In this document: positions 49,266 to 59,384 of the stretch, piece by piece
How positions within the stretch are numbered: position 1 is the stretch's first letter
Layout of the letters: each line of letters starts with the position of its first letter
The notes under the pieces: model-generated
What the model was told of the DNA's origin: nothing
Databases searched by the model: none
The model's input: only the letters and a program-made list of their open reading frames with translations
Position numbers and translations under genes: made by a program
Source: Pseudomonadota bacterium
GTDB taxonomy: Bacteria > Pseudomonadota > Gammaproteobacteria > Ga0077536
Reading direction: 5' to 3'
Assembly (NCBI GenBank): GCA_016719885.1
Contig: JADJYF010000006.1
Span: 290,817 to 354,816 of the forward strand
Length of the DNA stretch: 64,000 bases

Positions 49266-50390
49266 TCAGGAAAACTTCATTTCCTCGAAGAACTTCTTCA
49301 CGCCGTCCAGCCACGAACTCGCACGCGGGCTGTGGGTGTTGCCTTCGCCGTTCAGCGATTCGCCGAACTTGCGCAGCATTTCCTTCTGTTCCTTGTTGAG
49401 GTTGACCGGCGTCTCGACCGCCACGCGGCAGATGAGATCGCCCACCTGCCCGCCACGCACCGAGCGCACGCCCTTGCCGCGCAGGCGGAACATGCGGCCG
49501 GTCTGGGTCTCGGGCGGGATCTTGAGCATCACGCGCCCCGACAGGGTCGGCACTTCGAGTTCGCCGCCCAGCACCGCGGTGACGAAATCGATCGGCACTT
49601 CGCAGCGCAGGTCGGTTTCCTCACGGGTGAAGATCGGATGGTCCTTGACCACCACGTTGACATACAGATCGCCCGGCGGCCCGCCGTTCTGTCCCGGTTC
49701 GCCCTCGCCCGACAGGCGAATGCGATCGCCGTTGTCGACGCCGGCCGGCACCTTGACCGAGATGGTCTTGTTGCCGCGCGTCTTGCCATTGCCATTGCAA
49801 GTGCCGCAGGGGTCGGAAATGGTCTTGCCGCTGCCGCGGCACTTGGGGCAGGTCTGCTGGACGGAGAAGAACCCTTGCTGCATGCGCACCTGGCCGGCGC
49901 CGCCGCAGGTGCCGCATTGGTCGGGCGCCTTGCCGCTGCGCGAGCCCTTGCCGCCGCAGGTTTCGCAGCCGACCAGGGTCGGCACGCGGATCTTGATCTC
50001 GCTGCCGGCGACTGCGTCTTCGAGCGTCATCTCGAGGTCGTAACGCAGATCGGCGCCGCGATAGGCGCGCGAACCGCCGCCGCGACCGCCGCCGAAGATG
50101 TCGCCGAACACGCTGTCGAAAATGTCACCGAAGCCCGCGCCGCCGAAGCCGGCGCCAGCCTGCTGATCGACACCGGCATGGCCGAACTGATCGTAGGCCT
50201 GGCGCTTCTGCCGGTCGGACAGCATCTCGAACGCTTCCTTGACTTCCTTGAAGCGTTCCTCGGCCTGGGGATCGTCCGGGTTGCGGTCCGGATGGTATTT
50301 CATCGCCAGGCGGCGATAGGCCTGTTTGATCTCCGCCTCGCTCGCCTTGCGCTCGAGGCCGAGAACTTCGTAGTAATCACGCTTGGCCAT
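49266..50390 (-). CDS. dnaJ: Chaperone protein DnaJ
   Basis: DnaJ is the J-domain co-chaperone that delivers substrates to DnaK and triggers its ATPase. The 374-residue protein has the J domain MAKRDYYEVLGLERKASEAE with HPD in YHPDRNPDD, a Gly/Phe-rich region (GAGFGGAGFGDIFDSVFGDI) and four CxxCxGxG zinc repeats (CETCGGKG, CGTCGGAG, CPKCRGSG, CGTCNGNG), followed by the substrate-binding C-terminal domains. It lies 99 bases after dnaK on the same strand. Confidence 0.98.
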   Translation of the reverse strand: MAKRDYYEVLGLERKASEAEIKQAYRRLAMKYHPDRNPDDPQAEERFKEVKEAFEMLSDRQKRQAYDQFGHAGVDQQAGAGFGGAGFGDIFDSVFGDIFGGGRGGGSRAYRGADLRYDLEMTLEDAVAGSEIKIRVPTLVGCETCGGKGSRSGKAPDQCGTCGGAGQVRMQQGFFSVQQTCPKCRGSGKTISDPCGTCNGNGKTRGNKTISVKVPAGVDNGDRIRLSGEGEPGQNGGPPGDLYVNVVVKDHPIFTREETDLRCEVPIDFVTAVLGGELEVPTLSGRVMLKIPPETQTGRMFRLRGKGVRSVRGGQVGDLICRVAVETPVNLNKEQKEMLRKFGESLNGEGNTHSPRASSWLDGVKKFFEEMKFS

Positions 50391-50489
50391 CGCGTTCCAT
50401 ATCCGTAGTGAAAAGAACTCTTATCAAAACGCGGGCCCGGCGAGGCTCATCGCCAGGCCAGGCCCGTCGCCGCACGTCGTGGGGAAGAC

Positions 50490-52412
<1,923 letters not shown>

Positions 52413-52476
52413 GGTGTGCCTCTATTTCTGAACCTGTTGCCGAGCCCGCCGCGCGGACCCCGAATTGCCAATCAAA

Positions 52477-52502
52477 GTGGGGCGAGCCGCCCCGAATTCA
52501 AG
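52477..52502 (-). promoter_or_regulatory. Sigma-32-type heat-shock promoter for dnaK
   Basis: On the minus strand CTTGAA (52497-52502) is followed after 14 bases by CCCCAC (52477-52482) and TTT, a close match to the RpoH consensus (CTTGAA, 13-17 bases, CCCCAT-T). It lies about 65 bases before the dnaK start, just beyond the grpE stop. The same bases can form a GGGGC/GCCCC hairpin, so a role in transcript processing cannot be excluded. Confidence 0.65.
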
Positions 52503-52508
52503 CCTTGC

Positions 52509-53069
52509 TCAGGCGTCCGCGCTCTTGGCCACCACCACCAGCGCGGGCCGCAGCAGGCGCTGGTTGAGCAGGTAGCCGCTCTGCATGACGCGGGTCACGG
52601 TGCCGGGGGCGACGTGGCTGGCCTCTTCCATGGTCATGGCCTGGTGGAATTCGGGGTCGAAACGCTCGCCCTCGGGGTGGATCTGCTTGATGGACAGCTT
52701 CTCGAAGAAGTCGTCGAACATCTTGATGGTCATGGCCATGCCCTCGGTGAGGGTCGCGACCTCGGTGGCGGACATCGCCGCCTTGAGCCCGAGATCGAGG
52801 CTGTCCTTGACCGGCAGCAATTCGTGGATGAAGCGCTCGAGGCCGTACTTGTGGGCCGATTCGAGGTCGCGCTCGGCGCGCTTGCGCTGGTTGTCCATGT
52901 CGGCGCGGCCGCGCAGGACCTCGTTCTTCAGTTCATCGACCTGGGCGCGCAGGCGGCTGACTTCGGCCGCCAGTTCGTCGGCGCTGGCGAGGCTTTCGCC
53001 CTCATGGGTGGCATCGTCGGCGGTGGCCAGGTTGTCGCTGTCGGCCCGGGATTCTTCAGTCACGCTCAT
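52509..53069 (-). CDS. grpE: Nucleotide exchange factor GrpE
   Basis: GrpE releases ADP from DnaK. The 186-residue protein starts MSVTEESRADSDNLATADDA. It has an acidic N-terminus, a long coiled coil (LAAEVSRLRAQVDELKNEVL; MDNQRKRAERDLE) and the C-terminal beta domain with GERFDPEFHQAMTMEE and GTVTRVMQSGYLLNQRLLRP. The ATG at 53069 has AAGG just upstream. It lies between hrcA and dnaK. Confidence 0.97.
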   Translation of the reverse strand: MSVTEESRADSDNLATADDATHEGESLASADELAAEVSRLRAQVDELKNEVLRGRADMDNQRKRAERDLESAHKYGLERFIHELLPVKDSLDLGLKAAMSATEVATLTEGMAMTIKMFDDFFEKLSIKQIHPEGERFDPEFHQAMTMEEASHVAPGTVTRVMQSGYLLNQRLLRPALVVVAKSADA

Positions 53070-53169
53070 AACCTTATCTGCTGGAAATTGGAACAAATCG
53101 ACCCCTCGCACGCAGTCGCGCGCGCTCCGGGGCCCGCTCGGCCCCGGCGAGTCGAGGGTCAAATGGGGA

Positions 53170-54222
53170 TCAGCTGCGGGAATTCAAGGCGGTGCTGAGC
53201 ATCTTCGCCGTGAGGTCGACGATGGGGATGACCCGCTCGTATTCCATGCGCGTCGGCCCGATCACCGCCAGCACGCCCAGCGTGCGGTGGCTGTCGGCAT
53301 AGGTCGAGGTCACCACGGAGCACTGGTCCAGCACCTCGTAGCCCGATTCCTCGCCGATGAAGATCTGCACGCCGGAGGCGGACAGGGCCTGGTCCAGGAG
53401 GTGCAGGATATCGCGTTTCTGGTTGAAAGCCTCGAACAATGCGCGCAGGCGCTCGATGTCCGACAGCTCGTTGATCTCCATGAGATTGGTCTGGCCGGCC
53501 AGCACGTAGTCCTTGTGCGTCTCGTTGTCGACGAAGACCTTCTGCGTCATCTCGATGACCAGCGCCATGAGATTGTTCATTTCGTCGCGGGCGGCGGCCA
53601 TTTCCTTGATGAGGCGCGCCTTGACCGCGTCGATGTCGCGCCCGGCGAACATGCTGTTCAAGTAGTTGGCGGCCTGCGTCAGCTCCGACTGGCCGTAGGT
53701 GCGGTTGGTCTTGATGATGCGATTCTCGACCTCGCGGTCGTTGGTCACCAGGATCGCCAGCACGCGGTTGTCGTTCAGCGACAGGAATTCGACCTGGCGC
53801 AGCGCGCGCCGGTCCGACACCGGGATCATGACGAGGCCGGCCAGGCGCGTGACGTCCGACAGCATTTTCGAGGTGTTGCTGAGCAGGCCCTGGATGTCGT
53901 CGTCGCTTTCGAGACTCGACTCCATGTGCCGGATCTCGTTGTGGCTCAAATTGCGGAACGTCACCATCGAATCGACGAACAGGCGGTAGCCCTTGACCGT
54001 CGGCACGCGGCCGGCCGAGGTATGCGGCGCCATGATCAGGCCCATGTCCTCGAGATCGGCCATGACGTTGCGGATGGTGGCCGGGCTCAAGTCCAGTTTC
54101 GCGTCGCGCGCCAGGGTGCGCGAGCCCACCGGCTGCCCGTCGGCGATATAGCGCTCGACCAGCAATTTGAACAGGTACTGCGAGCGCTCACCGAGCTTCA
54201 TGTCTGTGTTGATGCGTGCCAT
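53170..54222 (-). CDS. hrcA: Heat-inducible transcription repressor HrcA
   Basis: HrcA represses class I heat-shock genes by binding CIRCE elements and is inactivated when GroEL is titrated. The 350-residue protein starts MARINTDMKLGERSQYLFKL. It has the winged-helix region GQPVGSRTLARDAKLDLSPA and ATIRNVMADLEDMGLI, and a C-terminal GAF-like domain ending LSTALNSRS. The ATG at 54222 fits the family length; the frame stays open upstream with one other in-frame ATG (54279). It heads the hrcA-grpE-dnaK-dnaJ cluster. A canonical CIRCE is not seen; a weak candidate lies at 54291-54317. Confidence 0.95.
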   Translation of the reverse strand: MARINTDMKLGERSQYLFKLLVERYIADGQPVGSRTLARDAKLDLSPATIRNVMADLEDMGLIMAPHTSAGRVPTVKGYRLFVDSMVTFRNLSHNEIRHMESSLESDDDIQGLLSNTSKMLSDVTRLAGLVMIPVSDRRALRQVEFLSLNDNRVLAILVTNDREVENRIIKTNRTYGQSELTQAANYLNSMFAGRDIDAVKARLIKEMAAARDEMNNLMALVIEMTQKVFVDNETHKDYVLAGQTNLMEINELSDIERLRALFEAFNQKRDILHLLDQALSASGVQIFIGEESGYEVLDQCSVVTSTYADSHRTLGVLAVIGPTRMEYERVIPIVDLTAKMLSTALNSRS

Positions 54223-54290
54223 GGTGCGGTCGGTGATCCAGGCTGGTTGCCGGAAATCTAACACCCTCGTGTGGGTCATGCAAAACCACG

Positions 54291-54317
54291 TTGCCGGTGA
54301 AATCGGCAAAGTGCTAA
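54291..54317. promoter_or_regulatory. Degenerate CIRCE-like operator upstream of hrcA
   Basis: The sequence aagtgctaa (54309-54317) matches eight of nine bases of the CIRCE right half GAGTGCTAA. At the correct 9-base spacing the left half (ttgccggtg) matches TTAGCACTC at only four of nine. It lies about 70-95 bases upstream of hrcA in the hrcA/nadK spacer, where an autoregulatory HrcA operator would be expected. Confidence 0.3.
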
Positions 54318-54333
54318 GTTCCCCGCCACTATC

Positions 54334-55218
54334 ATGAGCGGGCCACAGCAAACCATGTTCACGCGCATCGGGATCGTGACGCGAACGCACGAACCGGCGG
54401 TCAAAGGTGCGCTAGAGCGCGTTATCGCGGTGTTGAACCGGCGCGGCGTCGAAACCCTGATAGACACCGTCGCCGCCGGCCACGACCCGGGCGGCAACTA
54501 TCGCGTGGTGCCCAGTCCCGAACTCCCGGATTTCTGCGACCTGGTCATTTCCATCGGCGGCGACGGCACCCTCTTGCAGTGCGCCGGCCTCATCTACCCG
54601 CGGGACGTGGCGCTGGTCGGCATCAACCTCGGGCGCCTCGGCTTTCTGACCGACCTCTCGCCGACCGACATCGAGGGCGGCCTGGACGCCGTGCTGAACG
54701 GCGATTTCCTGTCGGAGGAGCGCGCGGTGCTGGGTTGCGAGGTGGTGCGCGACGGCGAAGTCATCGCCACCACTGACGGCTTGAACGACGTGGTCGTGCA
54801 GAAATGGAACACCGCGCGGCTCATCACCCTCGAGACCTATGTCGATGGCCAGTTCCTGCACGCGCAGCGCTCCGACGGCATGATCGTCGCCACCCCCACC
54901 GGCTCCACTGCCTACGCGCTGTCGGGCGGCGGCCCGATACTCGATCCGCGCACCCACGCGCTGGCGCTGGTGCCAATCTGCCCGCACACCCTCACCAACC
55001 GGCCGATCGTGGTCAGCGACGCGGCGCACATCGAGATCCATGTCGCGACCGACCGCGAAGACGAGTCGCGCGTGACCTGCGACGGCAACTCGATACTCGA
55101 TCTGCTGCCGGGCGATTGCGTGCGCGTGGCGCGCCGCGCGCGCTCGGTGCGCCTGCTGCATCCGGCCAACCACGATCACTTCGCCACCCTGCGCGCGAAG
55201 CTCAACTGGGGGGCGTGA
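54334..55218 (+). CDS. nadK: NAD kinase
   Basis: NadK phosphorylates NAD to NADP. The 294-residue protein has the GGDGT catalytic motif in VISIGGDGTLLQCAGLI, GINLGRLGFLTDL, the NE/D motif in LNDVVVQKWNTARLITLETY, and GMIVATPTGSTAYALSGGGP. The ATG at 54334 is used; MFTRIGIVTRTHE at 54355 is an alternative. It is divergent from hrcA and followed four bases later by recN, the conserved gammaproteobacterial arrangement. Confidence 0.96.
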   Translation: MSGPQQTMFTRIGIVTRTHEPAVKGALERVIAVLNRRGVETLIDTVAAGHDPGGNYRVVPSPELPDFCDLVISIGGDGTLLQCAGLIYPRDVALVGINLGRLGFLTDLSPTDIEGGLDAVLNGDFLSEERAVLGCEVVRDGEVIATTDGLNDVVVQKWNTARLITLETYVDGQFLHAQRSDGMIVATPTGSTAYALSGGGPILDPRTHALALVPICPHTLTNRPIVVSDAAHIEIHVATDREDESRVTCDGNSILDLLPGDCVRVARRARSVRLLHPANHDHFATLRAKLNWGA

Positions 55219-55222
55219 GGCC

Positions 55223-56896
55223 TTGCTCAAAACCCTCACCGTGCAGAACCTCGTCGTGGTGCGTCATGTCGACGTCGAATTCGGCGCGGGCCTGTCGGTG
55301 CTGTCGGGCGAGACCGGCGCCGGCAAGTCGATCCTCATCGAGGCGCTGGGCCTTGCGCTCGGCGAGCGCGCCGACAGCAAGCTGGTGCGCGCCGGCGACG
55401 ATCGCGCGACGGTCACCGCCGTGTTCGATATCAGCAAGGCGCCCGGCGTGCGCGCCCTGCTCGCCGAACACGCGCTCGACAGCGACGACGAATGCGTCCT
55501 GCGCCGCATCGTGCTGCGCGACGGCGGCTCGCGCGCGTTCTGCAATGCCAGTCCCATTCCCGTGCAGCTCATGCACGACATCGGTACGCAGCTGGTCGAT
55601 GTGCATGCCCAGCACGCCAGCCAGCAACTCATGAAGCGCGACGTGCAACGCGAGTTGCTGGACGCCTACGGCGGCCACCACGCCGCCCGCGAAGCAACCC
55701 ATTCCGCCTGGCAGCAATGGAAAGACGCCCACGAACACTTGCTGGCGCTGGAGCGCGCCGGCCAGGACCGCGATCGCATCGAACTCGTGCGTTACCAGCA
55801 CCAGGAGCTCGAACAGGCCAAGGTCGACGCCGGCGAAATCGAAAAGCTGGAGAGCGAGCATCGTCGCCTCGCCAACGGCGCCGCCAACCTCGAGCAATAC
55901 GCTGCGCTGCGTGGCCTCATCGCCGATGACGAGGACGGCGCGCTGTCACGTCTGCGCGCCGCGGCCGGCCGCGCGCGCAATCTCGCCAAGCGCAGCGAGC
56001 ACAGCGCGGGCCTGGTCGAATCGCTGGAACAGGCGCTGGTGTGCGTGGAAGAAAGCGTGGCCGAACTCGAACGCCTGGAAGGCGGCGTAGAAATCGATCC
56101 GGCACGCCTCGCCAGGCTCGACGACCGCATCGCCGCCCTGCACGCGCTGGCGCGCAAGCATCAGCTCGGCCTCGCCGAACTGCCGGCCTTGAAAGCGCGC
56201 CTGGAAGCTGAGCTCGCGGCCTTCGACAAGGGCGCGGCCGCGCGCGACGCGCTGGAGGCGGCCTGCGCCGCGGCCCTGGCGGCCTACCACGATGCGGCGG
56301 CGGCCCTGGCCAAGGCGCGCCGCGCCGCCGCCAAGCGCATGAACACCGAGATCACGCGCCGCATGCGCGAACTGGGCCTGCCCCACGCCGAGTTCAGCGC
56401 CACCCAGAGCGTCGCCGGCGATGCCAGCCCACAGCCGCACGGCAGCGATCGCATCGAATTCCTGGTCACCACCAACCCCGACCAGACGCCGGGCCCAATC
56501 AACAAGGTGGCGTCGGGCGGTGAACTGTCACGCATCGGCCTCGCCATCCAGGCCGCCACCGCTCGCCATGCCGGCATCCCGGTGGTGGTCTACGACGAAG
56601 TCGACACCGGCATCGGCGGCACCACCGCCAACATCGTCGGCCGCACCCTGCGCGCCGTGGCGCGCGAATGCCAGGTGATCTGCATCACCCACTCGCCGCA
56701 GGTGGCGAGCGCCGGCGATCAGCACCTGGTGGTCAGCAAATCGGTACAGGGCGGCATCACCGAGACCCAGATCCGGACCTTGGACAGGAAAACCAGGGAA
56801 CAGGAGATTGCGCGCATGCTGGGCGCGGCCGAGGCGACGGCGGCCAGCGTGGCCCACGCCAGGGATTTGATTAAGACCGCGACGGGGGGTGGATGA
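55223..56896 (+). CDS. recN: DNA repair protein RecN
   Basis: RecN is an SMC-like ATPase that helps repair double-strand breaks. The 557-residue protein has LKTLTVQNLVVVRHVDVEFG, Walker A SGETGAGKSILIEALGLALG, a central coiled coil (about residues 150-370), the ABC signature region KVASGGELSRIGLAIQ and Walker B VVVYDEVDTGIGG. The start is a TTG at 55223 with GAGG just upstream, four bases after nadK; no better start codon is available. Downstream is a REP-like pair and the convergent fur gene. Confidence 0.96.
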   Translation: MLKTLTVQNLVVVRHVDVEFGAGLSVLSGETGAGKSILIEALGLALGERADSKLVRAGDDRATVTAVFDISKAPGVRALLAEHALDSDDECVLRRIVLRDGGSRAFCNASPIPVQLMHDIGTQLVDVHAQHASQQLMKRDVQRELLDAYGGHHAAREATHSAWQQWKDAHEHLLALERAGQDRDRIELVRYQHQELEQAKVDAGEIEKLESEHRRLANGAANLEQYAALRGLIADDEDGALSRLRAAAGRARNLAKRSEHSAGLVESLEQALVCVEESVAELERLEGGVEIDPARLARLDDRIAALHALARKHQLGLAELPALKARLEAELAAFDKGAAARDALEAACAAALAAYHDAAAALAKARRAAAKRMNTEITRRMRELGLPHAEFSATQSVAGDASPQPHGSDRIEFLVTTNPDQTPGPINKVASGGELSRIGLAIQAATARHAGIPVVVYDEVDTGIGGTTANIVGRTLRAVARECQVICITHSPQVASAGDQHLVVSKSVQGGITETQIRTLDRKTREQEIARMLGAAEATAASVAHARDLIKTATGGG

Positions 56897-56918
56897 GCGC
56901 CACGCTTTCGAATGTCGG

Positions 56919-56985
56919 ATGTCAGACTGAAGTCTGACCCACAAGGACGGGCAACTTCTTTTGTGGGTCAGACTTCAGTCTGACA
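56919..56985. repeat. REP-like inverted repeat pair, family B copy 2
   Basis: Arms at 56919-56944 (atgtcagactgaagtctgac plus ccacaa) and 56961-56985 (ttgtgggtcagacttcagtc plus tgaca) are inverted copies of the family B unit, with a 16-base spacer. The pair is arranged in the opposite order to copy 1 at 5726-5810: there the tgtggg ends face outward, here they face inward. It fills the gap between the convergent recN and fur genes. Confidence 0.85.
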
Positions 56986-57002
56986 CTCGCAACGTCCCCC
57001 GC

Positions 57003-57413
57003 TTACGCGGCCCCGCCCTTCGGCCGCACGTACAGCACCAGGCTGTGATCCTTCAGCTCGTAACCGTGCTTGGCGCAGATCTCGCGCTGGCGGCGCTCGA
57101 TTTCCTCGTCGAAGAACTCGATGACCTCGCCGGTATCGAGCCGCACCATGTGATCGTGATGAGCGTCCTGCGCCATTTCGAACACCGCGTGGCCGCCGTC
57201 GAAGTTGTGGCGTTGCACGAGGCCGGCGGCTTCGAACTGCGTCAGCACCCGGTAGATGGTGGCGAGACCGACGTCTTCCCCAGCGTCGATGAGCGCCTTG
57301 TAGACGTCCTCGGCGCTCATGTGCCGGTCGGTGTTGCCTTCGAGGATTTCCAGGATGCGCAGCCGCGGCAGGGTCGCCTTCAGGCCCGCTTTCTTCAGTT
57401 CCTGCGTATCCAT
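57003..57413 (-). CDS. fur: Ferric uptake regulator Fur
   Basis: Fur is the Fe(II)-dependent repressor of iron uptake. The 136-residue protein starts MDTQELKKAGLKATLPRLRI, has the winged-helix recognition region SAEDVYKALIDAGEDVGLAT and IYRVLTQFEAAGLV, and the metal-site motif AQDAHHDHMVRLDTGEVIEF. The structural-zinc cysteines of E. coli Fur are not present at that motif (MVRLDTG rather than LICLDCG), as in several other gammaproteobacteria. It is divergent from bamE; no clear Fur box was seen in the 204-base spacer. Confidence 0.95.
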   Translation of the reverse strand: MDTQELKKAGLKATLPRLRILEILEGNTDRHMSAEDVYKALIDAGEDVGLATIYRVLTQFEAAGLVQRHNFDGGHAVFEMAQDAHHDHMVRLDTGEVIEFFDEEIERRQREICAKHGYELKDHSLVLYVRPKGGAA

Positions 57414-57617
57414 GACCTGTCGGCGCTCTCATCACTGGGGATAGGCGAAGGATAGCATCTTCGCGTCGGCGCGAGCCGCTGTGCTAGGATGCGCCAGCCC
57501 GCCGCGACGGCGACATCCGTGCAGTAATCCGGCATCGAGGATGGTCCATCCCGGCAGACGCGTGGTGACCGTCGGGTTCCGACAGCCGCGCCCGTGATCC
57601 TCAGCAAGCGACCTTCC

Positions 57618-58469
57618 ATGGCCAAAACCTTATTCATCGTAGCGCTGTTCCTGCCCCTGCTTGCCGGCTGCTCGGCGCCGCGCGTGCGGGCACCATCAGT
57701 CGGCGACCTGCCCTTCGTGCACAAAATCGATGTGCAGCAAGGCAACGTCATCACCCAGGAGATGGTCGCGCAGCTGCGCAAGGGCATGGACAAGAAGAAG
57801 GTCCAGTTCATCATGGGCACGCCCATCATCAAAGACACCTTCAACGACGAACGTTGGGATTACGTCTACACCTTTCAGCACCGCGGAGGCACGGTGGAAA
57901 AGCGCCGCATCACGCTGGTGTTCGCCGACGACAAGCTCGACCGCGTCGACGGCAATGTCAAAGCCGCCGCGGGCGAGATCGAAGTCGAGTTGCACCAGGA
58001 CACCACGGTCGACGTGCCCAAGAACCGCGGCCGCGGCGTGATGGCGCGCATCAAGGACACCATCCCCTTCACCGGCGACAAGGACGACAAGGACGACAAG
58101 AACGAAGGCAAGGACAAGGACGCAGCCAAGGACAAGGACGGCGCCGACAAAACCGCCAAGGGCGGCGAGAAGCCGGCGAGCGGCGACAAGTTGGCCGCCG
58201 CCAAGACGCCGGGAGTCGCGGTACCGGAAGACCCGGATGCCGAAAAAGCGCTGCCCGCGCCGATCGAGAATCCCTACGAGAACATCCAGGCCGCGCCCGG
58301 CGAGGGCGTGGTGGTGCCGCCGGACGCTCCCCGTTACCGGCAGAAGCGTGGCCTCGGCACCCGCGTGCTGGGCGTGTTCGGCCTCGGCGATTCCGACTAC
58401 GTGCGGCCCACACCGCCTGAGAAGCCGCCGGAACCGCTGGTCAAGCGTCCGGAGCCGGAAGACGAGTAA
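57618..58469 (+). CDS. bamE: Outer membrane assembly lipoprotein BamE with long charged C-terminal extension
   Basis: BamE is a lipoprotein of the Bam beta-barrel assembly machine. The start MAKTLFIVALFLPLLAGCSA carries a lipobox (LAGC). Residues about 30-125 form the BamE/SmpA fold: DVQQGNVITQEMVAQLRKGM, VQFIMGTPIIKDTFNDERWD and YVYTFQHRGG. The remaining 160 residues are unusual for the family (typically 110-150 in total): a DK/DDK-rich stretch (GDKDDKDDKNEGKDKDAAKD), then a Pro/Ala-rich tail. I use the ATG at 57618 because the signal peptide starts there; a GTG at 57594 is possible. It is divergent from fur as in relatives. Confidence 0.92.
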   Translation: MAKTLFIVALFLPLLAGCSAPRVRAPSVGDLPFVHKIDVQQGNVITQEMVAQLRKGMDKKKVQFIMGTPIIKDTFNDERWDYVYTFQHRGGTVEKRRITLVFADDKLDRVDGNVKAAAGEIEVELHQDTTVDVPKNRGRGVMARIKDTIPFTGDKDDKDDKNEGKDKDAAKDKDGADKTAKGGEKPASGDKLAAAKTPGVAVPEDPDAEKALPAPIENPYENIQAAPGEGVVVPPDAPRYRQKRGLGTRVLGVFGLGDSDYVRPTPPEKPPEPLVKRPEPEDE

Positions 58470-58475
58470 AATTTC

Positions 58476-58784
58476 CTACGGCCCGGCGTCGCGCGGCGGC
58501 TTGCGGCGCACGCCGCGACGGCGGCGAATGGCCTTGGGGTCGTCGGCCAGCGGCCGATGGATCTCGACGCGGTCTCCTTCACCGAGCACGGCGTCCATCC
58601 CACACGGCACGCCGAAGATGCCGTAGCGGAATTCCCGCGTCACCTCCGCCGGCCAGCGCTCGAACACCCGTGCCCGCTCCAGGGCGCCACGCACGGTGGT
58701 GCCCTGCGGCACATCCAACGAAACCATCCACTGTTCGCCCGGCGCGGCGTACACCACGTCCACGTGGACGCGCTCAACGCCCAT
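58476..58784 (-). CDS. rnfH: RnfH family (UPF0125) ubiquitin-fold protein
   Basis: A 102-residue beta-grasp protein of the RnfH/UPF0125 family. The visible family pattern is VHVDVVYAAPGEQWMVSLDV, GTTVRGALERARVF, YGIFGVPCGMDAVLGEGDRV and EIHRPLADDPKAIRRRR. The molecular role is not established; it is encoded with ratA in most gammaproteobacteria. Its start overlaps the end of ratA by 11 nt, so translation is coupled, and it is convergent with bamE. Confidence 0.92.
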   Translation of the reverse strand: MGVERVHVDVVYAAPGEQWMVSLDVPQGTTVRGALERARVFERWPAEVTREFRYGIFGVPCGMDAVLGEGDRVEIHRPLADDPKAIRRRRGVRRKPPRDAGP

Positions 58785-59205
58785 AGACGGCGTAGGCGCG
58801 GGCCTTGAAGGCTTCCACCAGCGAATCGGCTATCGGCTTGAAGGCGGTCGCGAAGACCTTGCCGAGCAGCTTGCCGCTGAATTCGAACTCGAGTTCCAGA
58901 CGCACCATGCTGCCGCCGTCGGCCGGTTCGAACTGCCAGTGTCCGTGCAAGCGCGAGAACGGCCCGTCGACCAGCGCCAGGGTGATGGCGCGGCCCGCTT
59001 CGAGGCGGTTTTCAGTGGTGAAACTCGCGTCCAGCGGGCCCTTTTTCAAACGCAGACGGGCGCGCATGCGTTGCGCATCCTGGCTGAGGATCTCGCTGCC
59101 GGCGCACCAGGGCAGGAATTGCGGATAGGCCGCGACATCGTTGACCAGCGCGAACATCTGCTCGGCGGAAAACGGCACGAAGGCCATGCGTCGCACCGTC
59201 GTCAT
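58774..59205 (-). CDS. ratA: RatA/Coq10-like START-domain protein
   Basis: A 143-residue START/polyketide-cyclase-fold protein. It shows MTTVRRMAFVPFSAEQMFAL, VNDVAAYPQFLPWCAGSEIL, a central beta sheet and FKPIADSLVEAFKARAYAVY. E. coli RatA was described as a toxin that blocks 70S association, while the family is also close to the ubiquinone-binding Coq10; either could apply. The ATG at 59205 fits the family; codons upstream are unrelated. It is followed by rnfH, and separated from smpB by the inserted kinase gene. Confidence 0.93.
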   Translation of the reverse strand: MTTVRRMAFVPFSAEQMFALVNDVAAYPQFLPWCAGSEILSQDAQRMRARLRLKKGPLDASFTTENRLEAGRAITLALVDGPFSRLHGHWQFEPADGGSMVRLELEFEFSGKLLGKVFATAFKPIADSLVEAFKARAYAVYGR

Positions 59206-59384
59206 GCCGGCCGCCGGTGACCCGGACAGGAATTGGGGAAATGGGGATGACATGCCGAGGCTGTCGGCCACAGAACAAAAATCTTCATCGGCTGCCATTT
59301 TCGAAGATCGGGGCCGTGCCGACAAGAACTCAAGGCGAGGGCCGCGACGGCCGTTAATCAAAAGGTCCATTCCAGGCCCCGTTC

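Noticed and set aside
52477..52502. Intrinsic terminator after grpE
   Set aside because: A GGGGC/GCCCC stem exists but is followed by actttgattgg rather than a U-tract, and the bases fit a sigma-32 promoter better.
57414..57617. Fur box in the fur/bamE spacer
   Set aside because: No stretch resembles the 19-bp Fur consensus; the spacer is GC-rich.
58070..58160. Internal DNA tandem repeat in bamE (gacaag-type)
   Set aside because: The bases repeat only loosely as Lys/Asp codons; it is a low-complexity protein segment rather than a true tandem repeat array.
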